64,000 nucleotides of DNA, taken from contig OY978102.1 in NCBI GenBank assembly GCA_963854735.1, forward strand, positions 1,302,001 through 1,366,000, in the 5' to 3' direction. Origin of the DNA: Marvania coccoides. Lineage: Eukaryota; Chlorophyta; Trebouxiophyceae; Chlorellales; Chlorellaceae. Each line of letters starts with the position of its first letter. Within the stretch, counting starts at the first letter, position 1. Under the pieces are notes generated by a model. The model worked only from the letters and a program-made list of their open reading frames with translations, did not search any database and was not told the DNA's origin. The position numbers and the translations under genes are program-made. Shown piece by piece: positions 9,424-19,654 of the stretch.

Positions 9424-12400
9424 ATGCTGAAGGCACTTTTATTCCAACCAAGGTTCCCCAAACAGTGCTTTTCTTTCGCAATGTACGCTAAAGCCTCGAC
9501 AGCATCCTTGCGCACGGCCCCTGGAGGTCTTAGCTGCCGACCCACATCTTTCAATGTTTTTGGTGGTGGTGAGGCCTCCACAGCCACTCTCCTTCGCACT
9601 CCAGCGCTGCTGAGAACCCAGTACACTCGCCATGGTGGGCACCTCTCGATGTGCCGATCGGCTAGCGCAGCAGCCCCAGGTGCGAAACATCTCCACCCTT
9701 TATTTCTTTCCGCCGCCACCCCAAATGTTGCTCATGTGTGTATCTCCCTCCAGCAGCCGCTTCTGCTCCCGCCACTGCCGGCATGGAGCTCCCAAAGAAC
9801 TTCGACCCGGCAGAGGCAGAGGCCCGCCTGTACGCTCACTGGGAGTCTTCCGGCCATTTCAAGCCCAACGAGGCTGCCCAGGGGACGCCTTTCACGCTCT
9901 CCATGCCCCCACCCAACGTCACCGGCAAGCTTCACATGGGGCACGCCATGTTCGCCACCCTGCAGGACATTATGGTGAGATTTCAGCGGATGAGGGGGCG
10001 TCCAACGCTGTGGCTTCCGGGGACCGACCACGCCGGCATCGCCACCCAAATGGTGGTGGAAAAGATGCTGGCGGCGGAGGGAAAGGACCGCCGCACCATG
10101 GGGCGCGAGGCGTTCTTGAAAGAGGTGTGGGCGTGGAAGGCTGAGTACGGCGGTGCTATCACGCAGCAGCTGCGCCGCCTGGGGGCGTCCTGCGACTGGA
10201 GCAGGGAGCGGTTCACGCTGGATGCGGGCCTCAGCGGTGAGCGCATTTTTTTAAACTTTTCCTCCCTTTTACTACTGAATATAGGATTTTGCTTTCTATT
10301 TTTTGGTACCTTTTCGTGTTCTTTGACATATCTGCTGTGCCTCTCAGAATTCGGCTCATTTTTTCCCCCATTTTCTACCTCAAAGAAGACGAAAACCAGA
10401 TGCCCTAAACCCTTAATGATCCCTACTGTTTATTTATTGCGCGCAGATGCTGTGGCCGAGGCCTTTGTCCAGCTTCACGACAAGGGCTTGGTCTATCGCG
10501 GCTCCTACATGGTCAACTGGGCGCCAGGCCTGCAGACTGCGGTGTCTGACCTGGAGGTGGAGTACTCAGAGGAGCCTGGCACGCTGTACTACTTCAAGTA
10601 CCCCGTGGCAGGCAGCGCAGATGGAGCGCACCTGCCCGTGGCAACTACCCGCCCCGAGACCATCCTGGGTGACACAGCAGTGGCGGTGCGTTTATTATTG
10701 CTTGTGAAAATCTTATATTTGCAAAACAATGTCAAGCAAGTGGTTGATTTTTTCCGGTGGCAATGCTGGAATTTATCGGTTCACTATCCTTTAAATTATA
10801 ACTATAACTGGAAATGCCTGTTTTTCCTCCGCTAACCCCTCATTCAATGTATATCCACACCTTACGCATGCAGATCCACCCCGAGGACGATCGCTACAAG
10901 CACTTGATCGGGCTGCATGCCGAAGTCCCCTTTTCTGGTGGCCGCACCATCCCCATCATCGCAGACGAGTACGTTGACCGAGAATTTGGCACTGGGGCGC
11001 TTAAAATCACCCCTGGGCACGATGTGAACGATTACGAGATCGGCAAACGCCATGGCCTGGAGATCATCAACATAATGAACAACGACGGAAGCCTGAACGC
11101 TGCTGCAGGGGAGTTTGAGGGCATGGACCGGTTTGTAGCGCGCGCCAAGCTGTGGGAGGGGATGCAGGGGGCGGGTTTGGTGCTGAAGGAAGAGCCCTAC
11201 ACGCTGCGCGTGCCTCGCAGCCAGCGGGGCGGCGAAATTGTGGAGCCCCTGGTGCGGGAGCAGTGGTTTGTTAAAATGGAGTCGCTGGCCAAGCCAGCGC
11301 TGGAGGCGGTGTCCTCGGGGGAGACTACCATCGTTCCCGAGCGGTTTGAACGGGTGTACCGCGGTTGGCTGGAGAATATTCGCGACTGGTGCGTGTCCCG
11401 ACAGTTATGGTGGGGGCACCGCATCCCGGTGTGGTACATCTACGCCAGCGAAGGGGAAGCTGTGTCGGCCGAAGGCGCTCCCACCGACCGCTATGTGGTG
11501 GCCCGCAACGACGCGGAAGCCGCGGAAAAAGCGAAAGCGCAGTTTGGCACCGACGTGGCTCTCCGGCAGGAACAAGACGTCCTGGACACCTGGTTTTCGT
11601 CCGCGCTGTGGCCGTTCTCCACCCTGGGGTGGCCAGATGCGTCTGCCGCTGACTTGGACAAGTTTTACCCCACTTCTGTGATGGAGACAGGGCACGACAT
11701 TTTGTTCTTTTGGGTGGCGCGCATGATGATGATGGGCATCGAGTTCACGGGCAAAGCGCCCTTCTCCACCATTTATCTCCACGGCCTGGTGAGTTGCTGC
11801 AGTTTTGGTAAATTCATAAAGGGGGCTAACGTGCAACACGGCAAACATTTTCACATCTTTTGAGCGGGGGCAAAATTAGAATTACACGACGCCAAATCTC
11901 GTGATTTTTTAACTTGGATTCGCTCGTTTCCTCTTTTTCTTCCTGCGCTAGGTGCGCGATGACAAGGGGCGTAAGATGAGCAAGTCCCTGGGCAACGTTG
12001 TTGACCCCGTGGACACAATTAATCAGTACGGCGCTGATGCCCTGCGGTACACCCTCGCCACCGGCACCTCCCCAGGCCAAGACCTCAACCTGTCCCTGGA
12101 CCGCGTCAACGGCGCCCGCAACTTCACCAACAAGCTGTGGAACGCCGGCAAGTTTGTGCTGTTTGCGCTGACCCAAGCAGAGGTCACGCCAGGCACGCCA
12201 GAGTGGGAGGAGCTGGCCCGCGTGTCCGCCGCAGACATGCTGGCCTCCTCCAGCTCCAGCCTGGCGCTCCCCGAGCGCTGGATCGTGTCGCAGCTTCACG
12301 CCGCTGTCGCCGCCTCCACCGCCGCTCAAGAAAGTCTGGACTTTGGAGAAGCTGGGCGGATACTGTACGACATTGTGTGGTCTGATTTTGCGGACTGGTA

Positions 12401-13124
12401 CATCGAGGCGGCCAAGTCGAGGCTGTATGGCAACGACCCTGTAGCTGCCGCCTCCACTCGTCGTGTATTGGTTTACGTGTACGACGCTCTGCTGAAGCTA
12501 GCCCACCCGTTCATGCCGTTTATCACGGAGGAGCTGTGGCAGGCGCTGCCGCACGCAGGGGAGGCGCTGATCGCCGCGCCCTGGCCCGCAGACGCGGCGG
12601 CTGTGGACGCTGAAGCCACGGCGCATTTTGAGGCCCTGCAGGTGGCTGTGCGCGCCGTGCGCAATGCCAGGGCGGAGTACGGCGTGGAGCCGGGGCGCCG
12701 CATCGGGGTAACCGTTGTTGCGGCCGATCCTGCGCTGAGAGTAGCGCTGAAGGGCGAAGCGCCGGTGCTGGCGCTGCTGGCTCGGCTTGACCTAGAGGCG
12801 CTGCATTTTGTGGGCGAGGTGGAAGGCGCCACAGAAGGGGAGAAATCCGCGGGCCAGATTGAGCTGGTGGTGCGCGAGGGTTTGGAAGTATTGGTGCCGT
12901 TGGCGGGGCTGTTTGATGCCGCAAAAGAGACCGAGCGGCTGCGGAAACAGGCGGCCAAGGTGGAAAAGGAGCTGGAGGGGCTGCGCGCGCGGTTGAGCAA
13001 CTCTAAGTTTGTGGATAAGGCGCCTGAGAAGGTTGTGGCGGAGGTGAAAGCGGCGGAAACTGAAGCTGCAGACCAGCTGCAGGCGCTGAACGAAAAGCTT
13101 GCCAAGTTTGAGGCGTTGGCCTGA
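9424..13124 (+). CDS. Valyl-tRNA synthetase, bacterial/organellar type
   Basis: Charges tRNA-Val with valine. Five exons: 9424-9679, 9754-10236, 10447-10685, 10874-11788 and 11952-13124, about 1021 aa from the first ATG; an in-frame ATG at 9481 is an alternative start. The first ~95 residues are Ser/Thr/Ala/Arg-rich, typical of a plastid or mitochondrial targeting peptide. Class I signatures are HMGH at about 146-149 (in [13 protein letters not shown]) and KMSKS at about 639-643. The editing domain includes [15 protein letters not shown] and HDVNDYEIG. The C-terminus ends in the charged coiled coil typical of bacterial ValRS. All introns are GT-AG in this model. Whether the two possible starts serve different compartments cannot be told from sequence. 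Confidence 0.95.
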
Positions 13125-13611
13125 TGATTATACTTATTTTTTTAATGAAGCAGTGAACACCAAAACAGCAAGGGAAACGAAGCAACAGAGCGGCAAAAGA
13201 GACTGAAAGGAAGTACGACACTGCGGGAAAAACGAAAGCATCACGAGCGAACTTTTTTCTGGAATGGCTGGTTAAAAAACAAAAAAAAGGTTCCACATTG
13301 TGGCAGCTTTATTGAGAAAAAAAGTATCCATAATTTTATGTCAGTGGCAGTCAATAAATTTTTTAGTTGAAAAAAAATAACTGATGCATGCAGCACCAAA
13401 GCGACGTAGGAAGGAGGAAAACAATGCTTTCTCACAGAAATTATTGTTTATTGTTATCATCAATGTACTTGGCCAAAAATTGAGGAGAAGTACTCGCACT
13501 GCATGCTCGTTATGATAAAAAGGCAATTTATTATAATTATCAGTATTGAAAAAAAAAATGGAGGTAAAAACTACGGCAAATTCCCATTATTTCGACCTAA
13601 ACGTCACACTC
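13125..13611. other. Convergent intergenic region
   Basis: 487 bp between the 3' ends of the ValRS gene and the membrane-protein gene. Strongly AT-rich, with A/T runs that probably include both 3' UTRs. No gene seen. Confidence 0.6.
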
Positions 13612-14559
13612 CTAGGTGAAATATGAAATTGGGTGTCTGGCTGCCGCTTGAGCAGCGAAATACAGCATGCAGGCCACCCCAGGCACGGCAAACCGGGAGA
13701 AAAAATCGATCACGCCGACTCTCCTCATGCCACACGCAACCTCACCTTCCTCGTCGCCATCTGTCCAGTCATCGAGCATTATCCCTCTCCTTCGCCGCCA
13801 GACAGCCATCCTGTGCTCCCTGCTCCGCTTCCAGGCACGCCGTTGCCGCCGCTCTTGCATGAAGCAGAAGTACAAAGGCCACGCGAATCCTAAGAATATG
13901 ATGAGAAGGCTCTGCTGGATGACGCAGAACGTGTGCATGGGTGTGCTTGGCGATGACCCCGGTTTAATTATTAATTGAGGGGGTGGTGTTAGAAGGCTGC
14001 CGAGGCCCCGGAGCTGTAGCTGGGTGAACCACTGCAGCAAGGGGTTTCCGACGCACATGGCCGGCATCTGCGTCATGGCTAGCAGCGACCCAAGCATGAG
14101 GCGCAAGTACTCAACCCAGAACGGCAGTCGCATTATTCGCCCGGTCTGCAGAATGAACAGTGGGGAGCCCAGCACCAACAGGGACAGGCGCTGTAGTGCG
14201 CTCATGGAATCATTATATGTGAATATCGCCATGTGGTTGTACGCGACAAGAGCGATGTTGGCGACGTTGGAAAAAGTGGAAAAGGCGGCTCGGAACCGCC
14301 ACGACCCTCGGCATGTGAGCGCCAGATAGGCGTCGGCGAGGGCCACTGACGCGATGGGGTAGATGGAAAGGACGTGCATGGGAATGTCGGCCAGGCGCAG
14401 GGTGGTGCGCAGCATGGAGGAGAGGGCAATCAAAGCGCGAAGGACCTCCCAATGAGGGAACTGCCGCCGCCGCCGCATCAGGTGGCCGCTGAACTCATCC
14501 TCAAGCTCCCGGTTGGTGAAGGTCAGGTCAAAATTGTAGAACACCCTGCTGCGGCTCAT
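13612..14559 (-). CDS. Unknown multipass membrane protein
   Basis: Uninterrupted 315-codon frame with coding-like composition; no family recognised. An Arg-rich segment near residues 28-34 (LMRRRRQF) is followed by about six hydrophobic segments, for example around 40-52, 62-80, 95-110, 122-138, 150-168 and 213-232. A basic loop (MQERRQRRAWKRSREH, then VWRRRRG) and an acidic patch (DDWTDGDEEGE) lie before a final hydrophobic stretch near the C-terminus. The charge pattern suggests an organised polytopic protein, possibly a lineage-specific transporter or receptor. No catalytic motif is visible. It lies 487 bp from the 3' end of ValRS in convergent orientation. Confidence 0.55.
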   Translation of the reverse strand: MSRSRVFYNFDLTFTNRELEDEFSGHLMRRRRQFPHWEVLRALIALSSMLRTTLRLADIPMHVLSIYPIASVALADAYLALTCRGSWRFRAAFSTFSNVANIALVAYNHMAIFTYNDSMSALQRLSLLVLGSPLFILQTGRIMRLPFWVEYLRLMLGSLLAMTQMPAMCVGNPLLQWFTQLQLRGLGSLLTPPPQLIIKPGSSPSTPMHTFCVIQQSLLIIFLGFAWPLYFCFMQERRQRRAWKRSREHRMAVWRRRRGIMLDDWTDGDEEGEVACGMRRVGVIDFFSRFAVPGVACMLYFAAQAAARHPISYFT

Positions 14560-15640
14560 TCGACTTTATTTCTGGGGGAGGGGGGCTTTGCCGCCCTCCC
14601 TGCTGCAAAAAGTACAGTGTTGCGGAATCACAGAGATTAATAATATTAAATTGAGACTGCCCAGAGCTATTGCGCCCCAAACAAATGCGGTTAGTGCCAC
14701 TTACCGCTGCGGCACGGAGCTGTTGTCTTTTAGAGGGTGAAGCACACCCACCGCCCCGAGAGCGATGTCAATTGTGCGCTCTGTGCGGGACAGCTGCCGT
14801 GTTGGATTCGTGCCGTGTTGAATCCAAACGATCTCTTATTATCCGCTAGGTGCAGGGCAATTGGCTCGGTATTGTTTGAATTGTTGTTGCGAATTTATAA
14901 TTTTCGGGGCGAAATCAAGAGAACTGACAGCGCCGTGTCGAATCGTGTCTAGACGGTCTCATATTATCCGCCAACAACTAAACAGGGCAAAGGGCTCGCT
15001 GTGTTTTAATTTGTTGCGAATTTTGAATTTTGTTCGGGGGGCGATTTCAAAGAACTCAGCACAGCGCAGCCATCCTCTATTCTATTTATTGACAAGTTAT
15101 TTTATTTTGTCAGTACGCAATTTCGACAAGTCTGCTAAACATTACTTTTGAACACAATCGGGGTTGTACAGGCGAATGCTCTGCGTTGACTCTTCAATTC
15201 ACAAGTACGAGAGCTAGACATACTCGTTTCACAACGCAACAGGACCTGGAGGCCTGGTCAGACATCATGTACATTGCACCTGGCAAGATTCGGCAGGCAT
15301 TCACCACTTTTGCCGACGCCCCTTCAAACAGCCCCTGGACTGTCCGTTGCTGTCCACTCTCTAATTACTAATGTATCATTACTTGTTCGATTATTGCTTA
15401 ACTGGTACGGTTGGTTATACAATTGGCGGTTAGAAATAGAAAACGAATTGTTTCGGTTGACGCGTTCAAAAGGGAAAAGGGCAGCAGGCACCTGTCATTG
15501 CCTTCCATAACTATAAAACGAATGATAGGCGCGTCTTTTTCTCAAAGAAATTTTAATAGAGAACGAGAAAATGAATGAATCAATGAAAATAAAAAGAATC
15601 ACAGGGCAGGGTTTGCACGGCAGGCAGCACCTGGGCTCGT
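14560..15640. other. Intergenic region with a diverged tandem repeat
   Basis: No supportable gene. It holds a two-copy diverged direct repeat at about 14811-15065 (annotated separately). The open frame across 15186-15371 (AWSDIMYIAPGKIRQAF) has no family resemblance and no clear splice partners. Confidence 0.5.
14811..15065 (+). repeat. Two-copy diverged direct repeat (~125 bp unit)
   Basis: Unit 1 is at about 14811-14930 and unit 2 at about 14933-15065. Shared blocks in the same order are CCGTGTTGAATC/CCGTGTCGAATC, GGTCTCATATTATCCGC (versus GATCTCTTATTATCCGC), AGGGCAA, GGCTCG, TTGTTGCGAATTT, and a GGGGCGA..TCAA block. Indels separate the blocks, so the duplication is old. Function unknown. 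Confidence 0.65.
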
Positions 15641-17451
15641 TTACTCCCCCTTCAGGTGCGGCAGATAGTTGGCCGCGCTCTGCACGTCCTTATCCCCCCT
15701 TCCACTGAAGTTCAGCACCAACCGCGTGCCGTCAGGCAGCGTAGGGCACAGCGTGTCGAGGTAGGCCAGGGCGTGGCTAGTCTCCAGCGCAGGGATGATG
15801 CCCTCTAGCTGCGACACGCGGACAAACGCGTCCAACGCCTCCTGGTCCGTCACCGCGTGGTACTCCGCCCGCCCCAGGTCCTTTAAGAAAGAGTGCTCAG
15901 GACCAACACCGGGGTAATCCAAACCTGCCGAAATCGAGTGGGGGTCGATCACCTGCCCCTCGTCGTCTTGAATGAGGTACGAGTACGAGCCGTGCAGCAC
16001 CCCAGGCCTGCCCTTGGTGAGCGTGGCGGCGTGCTTGGGCGTGTCAACGCCTTCACCGCCTGCCTCCACACCCACCAGCCGCACCTCCTCGTCGTCGACG
16101 AACTCGTGGAACAGCCCAATGGAGTTGGATCCGCCGCCGATGCACGCCACTAGCACATCGGGCTGGCCACCGAAGGCTGCCTCCGCCTGCCAGCGCACCT
16201 CCCTTCCGATCACCGACTGGAAGTCTCGAACCATCATGGGGAAGGGGTGGGGGCCCGCGGCAGAGCCCAGGATGTAGTGCGTGGTCTCCACATTGGTGAC
16301 CCAGTCGCGGATGGCCTCCGAAGTGGCGTCTTTGAGGGTGGCAGTGCCGGAGAGGACGGGGCGAACCTCAGCGCCCAGCAGGCGCATGCGGAACACGTTG
16401 AGGGCCTGCGTGTGAGGGGAATGGTTAGTTGAAGGGGAGAGAGCGGTGCGTTTTTAAAGAAAGATGAAAGAATAAAGAGCTTTGAAAGGCGGCTCGGAGA
16501 GAACGCCAAAAATAGGGTAGGGAGGCATAATGAAGAGCGAGGAAACCCTTTCGTATGCTAGGTTCCATGTAAATAACGCAGGCGAGATTGGGGGAGATAA
16601 ACCGCAATAAAACCTCCGCCATGAAAAAAATAGTCTCTTTTCAACTTGCCTGCCTTTCCATGTCCTTGGCGCCCATGTAGACGATGCACTGCAGCCCCTC
16701 GCGCGCGCACACCGTGGCGGTGGCCACGCCGTGCTGCCCCGCGCCCGTCTCTGCGATGATGCGCTTCTTTCCCATCCGCTTGCACAGCAGCGCCTGGCCC
16801 AGCGAGTTGTTGATCTTGTGAGCGCCAGTGTGGTTGAGGTCCTCGCGCTTGAAGTAAATCTCGGGCCCGGTGCCGTCGGGGCTGTTGGCAACGGAGCGAA
16901 AATGTGAGAAAATGAGGCAGAAAAAGTGGAGCGGGTGGTGACAATGGAAAATGAGTGTTTTGTGGGTCTCACCGCTTGTAATACTCAGAAAGGCGGACGG
17001 CATGGTACAGGGGGGAGGGACGGCCGACGTAGTCCTTGAGGATGGCCTCGAATTCGGCCTGGAAGCGAGGGCAAAAACAAAAGGTGAGAGGATTGTGGGC
17101 AGACGCAACCAGCCACACGAAATTTTGTGGAGATGGATGGCGTACCACGAAGGCGGGGTCGTTCATTGCCTCGGCGTAGGCCGCCTCCAGCTCGGCGAGC
17201 GCCGTAATGAGCGTCTCCGGCACATATTTTCCGCCAAACTTGCCGTAGCGACCTGTGTCATCCGGTCGCTGCAGCTTCTGTTCCGGCTCGGCGGGCATTG
17301 CCACCGCCTGCACGGTGGACGCCATGTTCCTTAGGGGTCGCCGGGCCACAGCGGGCGCCAGAACAGGGTTACCCCTCACTCCGATTGAAGATGCCAAAGA
17401 GTTTGCGGGCTGCGCCTGGATGCGGCCACACAGACCGGTCACGGCCGCCAT
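15641..17451 (-). CDS. TSB: Tryptophan synthase beta subunit (plastid-targeted)
   Basis: PLP enzyme that condenses indole with serine to give tryptophan in the plastid. Four exons on the minus strand: 17451-17146, 17058-16973, 16881-16650 and 16405-15641, giving 462 aa. The first ~55 residues resemble a plastid transit peptide. Family motifs include [42 protein letters not shown] (the Lys in HTGAHK forms the PLP Schiff base), [31 protein letters not shown] and [10 protein letters not shown]. Intron 3 begins CAG/GCAAGT, a GC donor, and joins MERQ to [11 protein letters not shown] exactly as in the family. The SP1-like gene lies upstream on the same strand, its stop 117 bp from this start. Confidence 0.97.
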
Positions 17452-17568
17452 TTTTTAGCAAAAAACAATATTTATTTAATTCAAAATTTCCGACGCGCAC
17501 TAATTTTCGCGTTTCGTGATTATCTAGTGCAGCCATCTCCAGACCCTTTTTCTCCTCTCTGCATGCTT

Positions 17569-18796
17569 CTACGTTACATACACCTTGATGGGGCGCCCCC
17601 TGGATCGGCAAATGGGGCACCGGTCCATACCTGGGCCCCCCTCCCCGCAAATCGAACACACGCAGAGGTGACCGCAGCCTGGGAACACCATGCCGCTCTG
17701 CCGCTCATAGCACACTACGCAGATCCCTCGCCCCTCATCACCCCCAGCACCCTCCCCTTCGTCGTTAACACCATCCCCTGCTACGCCTGCTGCGCCTTCC
17801 CTGCCTGCTTCGGCAGCGTGCTGTCGCCGCCTGGCTTCTTCCGACCGCCGCCTCGCCGCCTGCACCCTTTTCTTCACCCAGTGGCGGTGGTAGGCCGCCG
17901 CCAGCAGCATGCCCGCCCCCACAATGACGAACCCCGCCGCCAGCTGGTTGCACAGCACCCCTGCACCCTCGGTGGATGCGATCAACTCCGGCAGCCGACG
18001 GCGGCTCAGCATGAAGGGCCCTCCCTTAGCTGGACGCGCCAACACCAGCAGTTTACCACCCCGGGTCTTCACCACGCCTTTGAACGGGTTCCCGGGGAAG
18101 TCAGACACCGCTCGCAGCTCACCAATGGCCGTGATTTCAGCACCGATGGGCAGAAATTGCTCAACGCGCCTTAACCCGACGCTGCGGTGCCCCGCCAGGG
18201 TCTGCACGATGGTTTCAACGAGGCCGGAGTCTGCGGGGTAAAACTGGTCGGCGGAGAGCTGCATGACGTCACTCTTGGCGCGGCTGCCATCCAGAACAGG
18301 CAGCTGCCACGTGAATGGCCCCCGCCCCTCAGAAAGGCCCCACTCCGCCACCCGCACGGTGTCCCTGATGGGCTGCAGCTCCGGCATCCATACGGTGCTG
18401 TCTGCCCCCCGGGTCTGGGAGTGGGATTCGTCGTGCAGGGCCACGATGGCCCCCTCGTTGTTGGAGAGATCGCACTTGATGGGTTTGTTGGCAAACACCC
18501 GCCCCGTGACCGCCACCAGCAGCGGCACCACGGCCAAGATTGCCTTCAGCTCTGGTATGGATATAAAAGGGAGGGTGAGGTCGTGAGAGGGACAAAAACT
18601 TGATCTGAGATTGAATTTCGAGAAACGGGCCAGGAAGAGTTCTTGGAGGCCGGTCCTTACCTGTCAAGCTCTCCAGAGTGGTCACCCCTCGCAGCTGCTT
18701 CGCTTGCCGGCCTTTGGCATAGCCTAAGAGGGCGAGTAAAGCACCCAGACTGCATGAAATCGCCCCGCCCACGTTTAGAAATCGCACGAGCCTCAT
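17569..18796 (-). CDS. SP1/MUL1-type organelle membrane E3 ubiquitin ligase
   Basis: Two exons (18796-18661 and 18551-17569), 372 aa; Arabidopsis SP1 is about 343 aa. Architecture matches the family: an N-terminal membrane span (about residues 8-28, ISCSLGALLALLGYA), a GIDE/BAM region between the membranes, a second span near 240-260 (NQLAAGFVIVGAGMLLAAA), an Arg-rich segment, and a C-terminal RING (CVVCYERQSGMVFPGCGH, then CVCSICGEG and RCPICRSRG). In plants SP1 ubiquitinates plastid import components; animal MUL1 acts on mitochondria. Which organelle applies here cannot be read from sequence. It is larger than SP1 mainly through an Ala/Gly/Glu-rich insert just before the RING. Confidence 0.88.
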
Positions 18797-19654
18797 GGTG
18801 GAGGTGTCAGGGCATGGTGTACATACATATATTTGCAAAAGGTTTGAAACAAATATAACGGAAACGAGGAAAATAATTCAGTTTTTTTCCGACAAGTTTC
18901 AAATTTCCTACAAACTGCTAAAATCTAAATGTTTTTCAATAAAAAAAGCAAATCAGCGTCTTTGGCGGTTTTATTGAATTGTTGGTAGCTCCTGGTAAGG
19001 GGGAAGGGTTTGTGGGTTAATGTTGATTGTTGTTGGCATTATTTTGCAACGGTCGTTGCAGCGATCATAGCTGCGCTGCGGCATTTTTTTTTAAATATTC
19101 TGAAGCATGTCACAGCCTGCCCAAAGCCAATGTTGTCTATTACAACTGCACATGTGATTTTCAAACATATGTTTCGCTCTAGGTGCATAAAACTGCTGCC
19201 AGGTATCAGAATGCATCCATATTAAGCGTAGAATACTTGCGTATGCGGTGCATCTTTTGAGATAGAGCTTGTTGTCAACTGTCAACCCAGCATTATGAGG
19301 CAAACAACACTCAAAATCTTTTTCATCAAGTCTCAGAATCAGTAATTGATGGGATAGACACAATTCTCCATTGGCTTTACCAACGTTTGCAGCGATTACG
19401 ATTAGCCCCGCGGCCTGCCCATGTAAGGTGCTGATGTGGCAAGAAAAAGCAAGTCCACGTCGCCTTCAAAGGGTTTTATGGCGTTCATCGGGTGCAGCAG
19501 AAACGAGATCTCCCTTAATAGATTATGCCTGGAAATATCTAATGCATGAACGATTTGCCCCTTGCGAATCGAAAATTGCAACACACTAGTTGATCGCATC
19601 TCAATCTCTCTCTTGCGAATAAACCCAGCCTGAGTGCGCGGTGCATGCCCGGAT
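18797..19654. other. Divergent intergenic region
   Basis: About 860 bp between the SP1-like gene (minus) and the receptor-kinase gene (plus). AT-rich and without a supportable gene. The start of the receptor gene is placed at 19655 because a signal-peptide exon there splices in phase into the ectodomain. Confidence 0.5.

Noticed and set aside
10395..10415. Telomere-like CCCTAAACCC
   Set aside because: A single short match inside a ValRS intron, not an array.
12473..13105. 210-codon minus-strand Ser/Ala-rich frame
   Set aside because: Antisense of the ValRS C-terminal coiled coil.
15186..15371. Small gene or exon with MYIAPGKIRQAF
   Set aside because: No homology recognised, no start context, and no splice partners; left as intergenic.
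19371..19589. Candidate earlier first exon for the receptor kinase
   Set aside because: No signal peptide and no in-phase donor; the exon at 19655-19743 has both and splices directly into the LELVL/DWN block.
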